DNA of 6,550 nt from Labilithrix luteola (lineage in GTDB: Bacteria > Myxococcota_A > Polyangia > Polyangiales > Polyangiaceae), in assembly GCA_026225435.1 (NCBI GenBank), contig JAMFST010001264.1, positions 1-6,550 on the forward strand. The letters are read 5' to 3'. Shown here piece after piece: positions 1 through 6,550 of this stretch. Positions within the stretch are counted from its first letter, which is position 1. The number at the start of each line of letters is the position of its first letter. The position numbers and the translations under genes are program-made. The notes beneath the pieces were generated by a model that made no database searches, was not told where the DNA came from, and saw only the letters and a list, made by a program, of their open reading frames with translations.

Positions 1-52
1 CGACGCCATCCGCGCCGCCGAGGGCGGCTGCGACATGTCACCGGATCATTGA
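1..52 (+). CDS. C-terminal tail of an unidentified protein (5' end outside window)
   Basis: Reading from base 2 gives sixteen residues (DAIRAAEGGCDMSPDH) and then TGA at 50-52. The third codon positions in this frame are almost all G or C, as in the clear genes further right, which makes it the likeliest coding frame. Too little is visible to name a family. The gene would run convergently with the membrane-protein gene that ends at 80, with only 27 bases between the two stop codons. The other two forward frames also stay open here, so the assignment rests on codon bias alone. Confidence 0.4.
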   Translation, partial: DAIRAAEGGCDMSPDH

Positions 53-61
53 AAGGGCCGC

Positions 62-78
62 CGCGCGCTCGACGCGCG
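62..78. terminator. Candidate bidirectional terminator hairpin
   Basis: CGCGCG (62-67) and CGCGCG (73-78) form a perfect 6-bp all-GC stem around a 5-base loop. It lies exactly in the 27-base gap between two convergent stop codons, where a shared terminator would be expected. No T-run follows on either strand, so it is not a canonical intrinsic terminator. In such GC-rich DNA a stem of this kind can also arise by chance. Confidence 0.3.
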
Positions 79-79
79 A

Positions 80-544
80 TCAGCCGAGCGACGACGCGCC
101 GACCCGCGCGATGGCGGCGAGCAGGGCGAGAACCTGGAGCAACACGACGGCGAGCGACAGCCGGCTCCAGCGAAGCGCCTCGGCTTGCCGCGCGATGGGC
201 AGATCCGCCGCGTGGTCGGCGAGGCGGCGCGACACGATCCACATCGCCAGCGCGACGATCAGATCGCTGAGCGCCGGCCAGCTCAGCACGAGGGGCGCGA
301 GCGGGAACCGGCTCAGGGCCGCGGACGGCGCCCCTGGCGGGAGGAACGACGGCCCGATGGCGAGGAAGAGGAAGCCGTACGCGGGGTCGAGCGTCCCCGT
401 CTCGGCGGCGTGTAGCCCCCCGGCCATCTGCAAGGCCAGCGGATAGGCCGCGACGACGACGAGGAGCGCCGTCCAACGCGACGGCACCTGCAGCGAGCGA
501 AGGAGCGCCCACGCCAGGGCGAGCACGCGGGCGAGGTCGAACAT
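80..544 (-). CDS. Small multi-pass membrane protein, unknown function
   Basis: This 154-residue protein belongs to no family I recognise. Hydrophobic stretches at about residues 22-43, 55-68, 83-105 and 128-147 suggest three to four membrane helices, and the N-terminus (1-19) is also hydrophobic. A basic turn (SRR, 105-107) and a polar stretch (108-125) separate the last two helices. The ATG at 544 is the only possible start, because the same frame is closed by the stop of the upstream gene at 557-559. No clear Shine-Dalgarno sequence precedes it. With only 12 bases to the upstream DUF4328-like gene it is probably cotranscribed and perhaps translationally coupled. A role with its membrane-protein neighbour is inference from position only. 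The C-terminus is a short, mostly uncharged tail ending in LG. Confidence 0.7.
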   Translation of the reverse strand: MFDLARVLALAWALLRSLQVPSRWTALLVVVAAYPLALQMAGGLHAAETGTLDPAYGFLFLAIGPSFLPPGAPSAALSRFPLAPLVLSWPALSDLIVALAMWIVSRRLADHAADLPIARQAEALRWSRLSLAVVLLQVLALLAAIARVGASSLG

Positions 545-556
545 GGGGAGGGGGCG

Positions 557-1291
557 TCAATCTTCCAGCGCCTGGAGACGCGCGTGGCGCTCGCCCATGC
601 GCGCCTGGATCTGCCCGACGACGATCGCGGCGAAGAGCACGCAGCCGACCGTGGCCACGAGGAAGGCGATCGAGAGGACGAGCGAGGCACGGAACATGTG
701 CGCCGGGTGCGCGGGCCCTTCGCCGACGAGGATGCCGTAGGCCTCGACGTTCTCGTTCCAGGCAGCCGCGAGGCAGAGGAACGGAAGGACGAAGAAAGTG
801 AAGCAGCAGGAGGTCCACCAGGCGCTCACGCGTGCGGAGGGCCACGCCGCCGAGGTCGTCTCCGCGGGCGAAGGGCGGTAGGGGTGCGCCGCGGTCAGCG
901 ATGGAGGAACCGGAGCCGGAGGGAGATCGTTCGGATCGACCGCCTGGTCGAGCGCGCGCACCAGGTGATAGGGCCCGACGAAGACGAGGGGGAAGATGAA
1001 GTGGACGAGGAGCCTCGGCAGCGATAGCGGACGCGCGCTCGAGCCTGCGCGACCGAGCGACGGGAGCGCTTGGTAGCCGACGAACAACCACGCGACGAAG
1101 GTGACGAAGCCGGCGAAGGCGACCACCCCGAGAGCGCCGCCCACCGGGGCCGAGACCTGGAGGCGCCCGCTGCACCACGCCTCGCCGAGCGCCACCGCCA
1201 TGGTCACGGCGAAGCTCGCGAACAGCCCGCACGTCACCTGCGCCAGGAACCGCGCCCGCTCGATCTTCCGCGTGGCCCGCTCCCGGAACAT
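557..1291 (-). CDS. DUF4328-like multi-pass membrane protein
   Basis: This 244-residue inner-membrane protein has hydrophobic segments at about residues 18-38, 52-73, 92-110, 158-178 and 203-226. Its signature resembles the DUF4328 family, whose function is unknown. It has FVAWLF (65-70) followed by a YQALPSLG stretch, a FPL...GPYHLVRALD helix (100-115) with the characteristic Pro and Pro-Tyr, and a Trp-Trp pair (158-159) opening the next helix. A Pro-rich loop (residues 124-142) separates the two halves. The start is the ATG at 1291, because the open frame continues far upstream only as antisense to the dehydrogenase gene and has no protein character there. Its start lies 8 bases after the dehydrogenase stop and its stop lies 12 bases before the next start, which supports one operon. 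The family call is from memory of the motif pattern and should be tested with a profile search. No enzymatic residues are apparent. Confidence 0.75.
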   Translation of the reverse strand: MFRERATRKIERARFLAQVTCGLFASFAVTMAVALGEAWCSGRLQVSAPVGGALGVVAFAGFVTFVAWLFVGYQALPSLGRAGSSARPLSLPRLLVHFIFPLVFVGPYHLVRALDQAVDPNDLPPAPVPPSLTAAHPYRPSPAETTSAAWPSARVSAWWTSCCFTFFVLPFLCLAAAWNENVEAYGILVGEGPAHPAHMFRASLVLSIAFLVATVGCVLFAAIVVGQIQARMGERHARLQALED

Positions 1292-1299
1292 CACCGCTG

Positions 1300-2439
1300 C
1301 TACAGCGACGCGCGGTACAGCGCGGCGAGATCGTCCTTCGACGTCGGCCGCGGGTTGAGCGAGTGGCAGGCGTCCTCGAACGCCTTGTCCGACAGCTTGC
1401 CGATGTCCGCCTCGGTCACCCCTTCGGCGGACAGGCCGTTCGGCAGGCCGAGCTCCGCGCGCAGGCTGCGGAGGCCGTCGGCCAGCGTCTTGGCCTGCGG
1501 TACCAGCGTGGCGCGCACGCGCTCGATGCGCTCGGGGATGGTGGTCGCGTTGAAGTCGACCACCGCCGGCAGACAGAGCGCATTGGCCAGGCCGTGATGC
1601 AGGTTCTTCTCGCTCGAGAGCGGGTGCGCCAGCGAGTGGGTCGCGCCGAGCCCCTTCTGGAAGGCGACCGCGCCCATCATCGCCGCCTTCATCATGTCGC
1701 CGCGGGCGTCGAGGTCGGAGCCGTCCTTCACCGCGCGGAGCAGCGACCTGGCCACCAGCTCGAGACAGCCGAGCGCGATTCCGTCGGCCATCGGATGATC
1801 GCCCTTGGCGCAGTACGCCTCGAGACCGTGGGTGAGCGCGTCGAAGCCGGTGGCCGCGGTGATGTGCGGCGGCATGGACACGGTGAGCTCGGGGTCGAGC
1901 AGCGCGATCTTCGCGAGGAGGTGCGGGCTGAAGATGACCGTCTTGCGGCCGGTGGCCTCGAGCGTGACGACGCCGGAGCGACCGACCTCGCTGCCGGTGC
2001 CGGCGGTGGTCGGCACGGTGACCATCGGGGGGATGTTGGCGTCGATGAAGCGATCGCCACCGGCGGCGTCGTCGTAGTCGACGAGCGGGCGATCGTGCGT
2101 CGTCTTGAGCGCGATCAGCTTGCCGGCGTCGAGCGGCGAGCCGCCACCGACCGAGACGATCACGTTGGCGCGGTGGGCGCGGTACGCCTCGACGCCGGCG
2201 GTGATGTTCTCCTCCACCGGGTTGGGATCGACGCCGGAGAACACCGCCGTCTCGATCCCGCCCTTGGTCAGCGCGTCGCGGACACGCTCGGCGATGCCCA
2301 CCTTGACCACCCCGGCGTCGCAGACGACCAGCGCTCGCGGCGCGGCGCCGACGACCACCGTCTTGACCCTCTCGGCGATCTGCCCGAGCGATCCGTTGCC
2401 GAAGACGATCTGCGTGGGAAACGACCAGACGACAGGCAT
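1300..2439 (-). CDS. Iron-containing (group III) alcohol dehydrogenase
   Basis: This is a soluble NAD(P)-dependent alcohol dehydrogenase of the Fe-ADH family (FucO, AdhB and 1,3-propanediol dehydrogenase relatives). It interconverts an alcohol and an aldehyde or ketone; the substrate cannot be read from sequence. Numbered from the upstream ATG at 2466 (388 residues), the Rossmann-like half has VVCD (47-50), the nucleotide motif VGGGSPLDAGK (106-116) and TVPTTAGTGSE (150-160). The helical half supplies the metal site: D209, H213, H277 and H291. The 14-residue step between the last two equals that in FucO. D50 sits where FucO has Asp39, which favours NAD over NADP. I prefer the ATG at 2439 (379 residues), because relatives begin just before the 'FPTQIVFGNGSL' stretch; the ATG at 2466 adds nine residues and would place a perfect palindrome inside the gene. 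No strong ribosome site marks either start. It is the first gene of a probable three-gene operon. Length and motifs are complete, so it is probably functional. Confidence 0.93.
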   Translation of the reverse strand: MPVVWSFPTQIVFGNGSLGQIAERVKTVVVGAAPRALVVCDAGVVKVGIAERVRDALTKGGIETAVFSGVDPNPVEENITAGVEAYRAHRANVIVSVGGGSPLDAGKLIALKTTHDRPLVDYDDAAGGDRFIDANIPPMVTVPTTAGTGSEVGRSGVVTLEATGRKTVIFSPHLLAKIALLDPELTVSMPPHITAATGFDALTHGLEAYCAKGDHPMADGIALGCLELVARSLLRAVKDGSDLDARGDMMKAAMMGAVAFQKGLGATHSLAHPLSSEKNLHHGLANALCLPAVVDFNATTIPERIERVRATLVPQAKTLADGLRSLRAELGLPNGLSAEGVTEADIGKLSDKAFEDACHSLNPRPTSKDDLAALYRASL

Positions 2440-2443
2440 GCCA

Positions 2444-2460
2444 GATCGTGTAACACGATC
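2444..2460. promoter_or_regulatory. 17-base perfect palindrome, candidate operator
   Basis: GATCGTGT and ACACGATC form 8-base perfect inverted arms around a single central base. The site ends 4 bases before the preferred dehydrogenase ATG (2439), so a bound repressor would block transcription or initiation of the dehydrogenase operon. It could also act on divergent transcription toward the plus strand. Homodimeric regulators of the TetR or GntR type bind sites of this size, but I cannot assign a family. If translation starts at 2466 the palindrome is coding, which weakens the operator reading. Confidence 0.45.
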
Positions 2461-2464
2461 GACC

Positions 2465-2678
2465 ATGAGGCGGCGCGGCTTCCCCTACGCGTACGCCGCA
2501 CGTCTGGCGCTGGTGTACGTGGTGCTGGCGGCGCGCGAGCCGATGGCGTCGCGGCCCTCCCCGCAGTCGCCGACAGCGAAGGCTTCCTCCCCGCGCGCGC
2601 CTGGCTCGACACACTGCGGCGCGAGCGCGCCAGCACGAGCGGTGGCGAAAGCGCTCGCTCCCTCGACTGCCCGCCGTG
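2465..2678 (+). pseudogene. Probable remnant of a lipase-maturation-factor / HTTM-like N-terminus
   Basis: This divergent intergenic stretch carries no intact gene but looks like broken coding sequence. From the ATG at 2465 one frame reads a basic start and then ARLALVYVVLAA, a hydrophobic helix like the first helix of lipase maturation factor 1 and HTTM-type membrane proteins. That frame then degenerates into Ser/Pro-rich sequence. The frame one base earlier, from about 2551, reads AALPAVADSEGFLPARAWLD and then a basic stretch until TGA at 2676-2678. This resembles the 'G-I-L-P-A' segment that follows the first helix in that family. One frameshift between about 2530 and 2555 would join the two parts. 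The roughly 70 residues that result are far shorter than a full family member, so the gene is both shifted and truncated. The resemblance is from memory and short; chance matches in GC-rich DNA remain possible. A hairpin (2615-2635, 8 pairs, one bulge) also lies here. Confidence 0.3.
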
Positions 2679-2690
2679 ACGACCGCGCGC

Positions 2691-2696
2691 TATAGT
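2691..2696 (+). promoter_or_regulatory. -10 box TATAGT, probable leaderless promoter
   Basis: TATAGT matches the sigma-70 -10 consensus at five of six bases and stands out in otherwise very GC-rich sequence. It ends six bases before the ATG at 2703, so transcription starting at the normal distance would begin on or beside the A of that ATG and give a leaderless mRNA. In agreement, no Shine-Dalgarno sequence precedes the ATG. No convincing -35 hexamer is visible at the 16-18 base spacing; the nearest similar one, TCGACT at 2663-2668, is too far away. Confidence 0.5.
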
Positions 2697-2702
2697 CCGT
2701 GC

Positions 2703-3951
<1,249 letters not shown>

Positions 3952-3959
<8 letters not shown>

Positions 3960-5421
3960 TGACGTAGTCCTTCACGACGGCTTCGTGCTGCATGCCGTCC
4001 GCGGGATCGCTGTCGCCCACCAGCACCGGGACGGCCGACGACAGCGGCGTGAAGACGCGTGAGTCGAAGACGAGACCGTTGGGGAGCGTCACCGTCCCCT
4101 GCACGGTCGGCACCTGGAAGGCGTTGAGCGCGGGGCTGACGATGAGCCAGTCGTGCGGGTTGTTGCGGTTCTCGCTGGTGTCGGTGTTGCCCGACTGGTC
4201 GGCGGGCCACGGCGCCGCGGTGACCATCAGCTTGCTGAAGTCGGTGACCGCCGCCTCGGTGCGGCTGCCGGTGTTCCAGTCGCCGCCGACGGACATGTAG
4301 TCGCCCGCGGGGACGTTCGCCTGGAGGTAGCCGACGAGCTGCGCCGCCTCGGTGGCGCGGTTGCTCGCGCTGGTGGTGAGCAGGTGCACGCTCACGGCCC
4401 AGAGGTCGTGATCGCCGGGAATGTCGATCTGCGCGTAGGTGAAGCCGCGGTTGGCCACGCTCGCGTCCGTCCACGTGCCCGAGCTGACGATGGGGAAGCG
4501 GCTGACGACGATGTTGGGGATCTGGATCCCGCCGGCGGTGCCTTCCCAGGCGTAGTTGAAGTCGGCGCCGAAGGTGGCGGTGACGAAGCCGCGGATGGCC
4601 GCGTCGTCGTCCGCGCCGTAGTTCATCTCCTGCAGCAGGGCGATGTCCGGCTTGAGCGCCTCGAGGATGCGCTGCCCCTCGCCCGGATCGTACGACTGCT
4701 TGGTGCCGCTGGAGAGGTTGCCGGCGAGCATGCGGAAGGAGCCGGTCGCCGGGCTGCCGCTGTCGGTGCTGCCGCTTCCGCTGTCCTTCGTGCCGGCGTC
4801 GACGCTCGCGTCCTTGCCGGTGCCCGCGTCGGTGCTGGTGGTGCCCGTGAAGGCGCTGCCGTCGACCCGCTTGCCGGGGGAGTCCTTGAGCGACGAGAGC
4901 GTGGTGTGCAGCACCCAGCTGGCCGTCGACGAGCCGTCGGTGGCGCGGTTGGCCGACACGCCGTCGACCGACAAGGCGCTGGTGTACTTGAGCGTGTCGA
5001 GCGTGGTGCCCGCTGCGTCCTTGAGGGTGACGGTGTCACCGCTGTTGCCCAGGCTGAGCGTGCCGGTCGTCGAGGCGACCGCGTCGGTGAGGCCCGCGGG
5101 GATGGCCGAGCTGCCGCCGAAGACGGCGATCGCCTGCCCGGCAGCGAGCGAGCCGCTGAACGTGTGGCGAACCTGGACCGAATCGGAGAGGGTGAAGCCG
5201 GTGAGCGTGACGCTGCTCGTGCCGTTGTTCACGATCTCGATGAACTCCGCGTTGGTGTCGCTCCCCGGCTCGTTGGCCAGGACCTCGTTCAGGATGAGCG
5301 ATTCACCGATCGTCGCGGCCGAGTCGGTCGCGTTCTCGTCCGAGGCCGCGGAGGAGCAAGCTCCCGCGAACGTGGCGAGCAGCAGCAAGGCAAAGGCGCG
5401 GGCGGTTCCGGGTCTCGACAC
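3952..5421 (-). CDS. Secreted lipoprotein with lamin-tail domain and EEP-family nuclease/phosphatase domain
   Basis: This 489-residue protein is predicted to be exported and lipid-anchored. An N-terminal signal (residues 1-21) ends in a lipobox with Cys22 (FAGAC); Ser at +2 fits outer-membrane sorting by the E. coli rule, which may not hold here. A lamin-tail domain spans about 42-187 (LILNEVLAN opening, EFIEIVNNG, closing SPGKRVD). A low-complexity Asp/Ser/Thr/Gly linker (about 193-227) follows. The endonuclease/exonuclease/phosphatase domain (229-489) shows N235, LLQEMN with metal-binding E265, SVHL (H346), GDWN (D381, N383), HDW (D424) and the final catalytic His H479. The Asp normally before that His (SDH motif) is replaced by Gln (MQHEA). 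Substrates could be extracellular DNA or a phosphodiester/phospholipid; lamin-tail fusions to such domains are usually surface or secreted enzymes. The start is the GTG at 5421, which gives a clean signal peptide; the nearby ATG at 5428 is out of frame. It lies 93 bases after the EnvC-like gene on the same strand, and its own promoter is likely. Confidence 0.88.
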
Positions 5422-5441
5422 GATGCATCGACTTGTGACCT

Positions 5442-5465
5442 ATCCCCCGGAAACCACCAGGGGAT
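5442..5465. repeat. Inverted repeat upstream of the lipoprotein gene
   Basis: ATCCCC (5442-5447) and GGGGAT (5460-5465) are perfect inverted 6-base arms separated by 12 bases. They lie in the 93-base gap between the EnvC-like stop and the lipoprotein GTG, 21 bases upstream of that GTG. No T-run follows on the minus strand, so it is not a clear terminator. It could be an operator or a hairpin in the 5' untranslated region. Confidence 0.3.
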
Positions 5466-5485
5466 TTCTCCTACATCGACGGGCG

Positions 5486-5491
5486 ATTACA
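5486..5491 (-). promoter_or_regulatory. Possible -10 box (TGTAAT) for the lipoprotein gene
   Basis: The minus strand reads TGTAAT, five of six bases of the -10 consensus, in the gap between the EnvC-like stop and the lipoprotein start. A transcript would begin near 5479 and have a leader of roughly 58 bases that contains the inverted repeat at 5442-5465. No good -35 hexamer is visible at the usual distance, so the call is weak. It would give the lipoprotein a promoter separate from the upstream gene. Confidence 0.22.
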
Positions 5492-5514
5492 GCCCTGGGT
5501 GAAAGATGCAGCGC

Positions 5515-6550
5515 TCACAAACCGAGCCAGGGGCCCGGCGTGATCGTCTCGGTGCCGCGGCGGACCTCGAAGTACATGAGCGAGCTCTTTCCGCCGGAGT
5601 CGTCGGTGCCGACGGTCCCCAGGCGATCGCCGGCGCCCACCTGGTCGCCGACGCGGACGTCGATGGCCGCGAGGTTGCCGCTCACCGTGTAGTAGTGGTC
5701 GCCGTGATCGAGGATGACGAGGCGGCCGTAGGGGCCGTACTTGTCGGCGAAGGCGACGCGCCCGGCGAAGACCGCGCGCACCGGCGTGCCGACGGGAGCT
5801 ACGATCTCCAGACCCGGTCCGTCGGTCCCTTCGCGACGCGCGGGGCGCACATCGGCGCGACCGCCGACGGGGAAGAGCAGGCGCCCCTTCTCCTGGGCGA
5901 AGCGCGCGCGAGAGCTGGGTGCGTCGGGCTGGCTGAGCGTGACGCCGCTACCGCTGCCGGGGCTGTCGCTGGCGAACCCGCCACCGAGGTCGCCGCCGCC
6001 GCTGGCGACGACCACGCTGCTGCCTCCACCCATACCGCCACCGGACGTCACGCCCAGCGCTCCGGGCGCGCCGCCGCGCAGCTTCGACTGGAAGGCGCGG
6101 GCGAAGGCCTCGCTGCGTCGGTTCTCCTCGTCGGAGTTGGTGTGGTCGTTGTCGACCTGCACGCGCTGGCTCGCCAGCAGCACCTTCTGCTGCGCGAGGC
6201 GCTCGAGCGAGTGGGTCAGCTCGACGCCGTGCTCGCGCATCTCGCGCTCGGCCTCGAGGTCGATCTCGACGGCGCGGCGGGCGCGCTCCACGTGCATCGC
6301 GTGGCGCACCAGCTCGTCGAAGCCGCCGCCGATGGGCAGCATCCCCATGCGGGTCAGCTTGTACAGCTCGCGACCGCGGGAAACCGAGCGGGCGTGCAGC
6401 CCCTCGAGCACCGGCTCGACGGTGGCCAGCTCCTTCTTCGTCTTCTGCTCGTCGAGCGACAGCGCGCCGATCTTCCGGTCGATGCCGGCGATGGCGTACG
6501 GGCCGGCGAGCGCCGGGGCCTGCGTCGCCGGATCCGCGTCGCCGATGGCC
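5515..6550 (-). CDS. EnvC-like murein hydrolase activator with degenerate LytM (M23) domain, 5' partial
   Basis: The frame is open to the window edge, so the N-terminus, including any signal peptide, lies outside; about 345 codons are visible. Up to about 6085 the protein is charged, heptad-like coiled coil with the EnvC-type phrase RGRELYKLTRMG. A Gly/Ser-rich stretch (about 5932-6075) follows, then a LytM domain from about 5874 to the stop. EnvC-type proteins do not cut peptidoglycan; they switch on periplasmic amidases at the septum under FtsEX control. The sequence supports this reading: the first zinc motif H-x-G-I-D reads GPGLE, the YAHL His is replaced (VSGNL), and the HLHFE motif reads LMYFE. 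The end (SLMYFEVRRG...PGPWLGL) closely follows the E. coli EnvC tail. A GTG at 6411 is only an internal Val codon: the reading frame continues upstream with the same coiled-coil character (DEQKTKKEL). A neighbouring ftsE/ftsX beyond the right edge would fit. Periplasmic location is inferred. Confidence 0.85.
   Translation of the reverse strand, partial: AIGDADPATQAPALAGPYAIAGIDRKIGALSLDEQKTKKELATVEPVLEGLHARSVSRGRELYKLTRMGMLPIGGGFDELVRHAMHVERARRAVEIDLEAEREMREHGVELTHSLERLAQQKVLLASQRVQVDNDHTNSDEENRRSEAFARAFQSKLRGGAPGALGVTSGGGMGGGSSVVVASGGGDLGGGFASDSPGSGSGVTLSQPDAPSSRARFAQEKGRLLFPVGGRADVRPARREGTDGPGLEIVAPVGTPVRAVFAGRVAFADKYGPYGRLVILDHGDHYYTVSGNLAAIDVRVGDQVGAGDRLGTVGTDDSGGKSSLMYFEVRRGTETITPGPWLGL

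Noticed and set aside
2444..2460. Operator of a named regulator family (GntR/FadR or HutC type)
   Set aside because: The half-sites resemble several published consensus forms only partly, and the odd-length palindrome does not fit the HutC pattern, so no family is assigned.
1292..2614. N-terminal extension of the DUF4328-like frame to 2614
   Set aside because: The extension is Arg-rich shadow sequence overlapping the dehydrogenase gene in another frame; protein-like hydrophobic helices begin only after the ATG at 1291.
1363..2679. Long plus-strand open frame (over 400 codons) opposite the dehydrogenase gene
   Set aside because: It is antisense to a gene with complete family motifs, is dominated by Arg/Ala/Gly/Asp as expected from GC-rich complementary frames, and shows no domain. 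Only its last part (from about 2551) is considered, as part of the possible remnant.
5442..5465. Intrinsic terminator of the EnvC-like gene
   Set aside because: The stem is only 6 bp with a 12-base loop and is not followed by a T-run on the minus strand.
4153..5502. Long plus-strand open frame opposite the lipoprotein gene
   Set aside because: Its composition (Val/Gly/Ala/Arg-rich, no motifs) is that of a complementary-strand shadow, and it lies fully across a gene with clear LTD and EEP motifs.
5515..5880. Active M23 metallopeptidase
   Set aside because: The zinc-binding His and Asp positions are replaced, and the C-terminus matches the EnvC type.

Overview
The window is strongly GC-rich, and nearly all third codon positions in the real genes are G or C. 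The gene types fit a large-genome, predatory-type deltaproteobacterium, most likely Myxococcota: a lipoprotein with a lamin-tail domain, an Asp/Ser/Thr/Gly-rich linker and a nuclease-fold domain, plus an EnvC-type factor with a Gly/Ser-rich insert. This placement is inferred from protein style, because no rRNA or tRNA is present.

Layout. Positions 1-52 hold the C-terminal tail of a plus-strand gene. A GC hairpin (62-78) separates it from a leftward block of three closely spaced genes that reads, in transcription order, as an iron-containing alcohol dehydrogenase (start 2439 or 2466, end 1300), a DUF4328-like membrane protein (1291-557) and a small multi-pass membrane protein (544-80). Gaps of 8 and 12 bases suggest one operon. 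A divergent intergenic stretch (about 2440-2702) holds a 17-base perfect palindrome next to the dehydrogenase start, a probable frameshifted remnant of a lipase-maturation-factor/HTTM-like gene, and a TATAGT box placed so that the next gene would be transcribed without a leader. That gene (2703-3959, plus strand) is a LeuA/homocitrate-synthase-like DRE-TIM enzyme without the allosteric domain. It runs tail to tail into a minus-strand lipoprotein gene (5421-3952), and the two coding regions overlap by 8 bases. The right end (6550-5515, minus strand, 5' end outside the window) encodes an EnvC-like murein hydrolase activator with a LytM domain that has lost its zinc ligands.

The genes do not form one obvious system. 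Three loose groups are visible: a putative redox/membrane operon, a divergently transcribed acyl-CoA/2-oxoacid condensing enzyme, and two envelope proteins on the right (outer-membrane or secreted lipoprotein, and division/cell-wall factor). I saw no CRISPR array, insertion sequence, tRNA, phage gene or recognisable defence system. The most interesting points are the degenerate EnvC-type LytM domain, the LTD-EEP lipoprotein whose final SDH motif lacks its Asp, the unassigned specificity of the LeuA-like enzyme, and the structure of the divergent promoter region.
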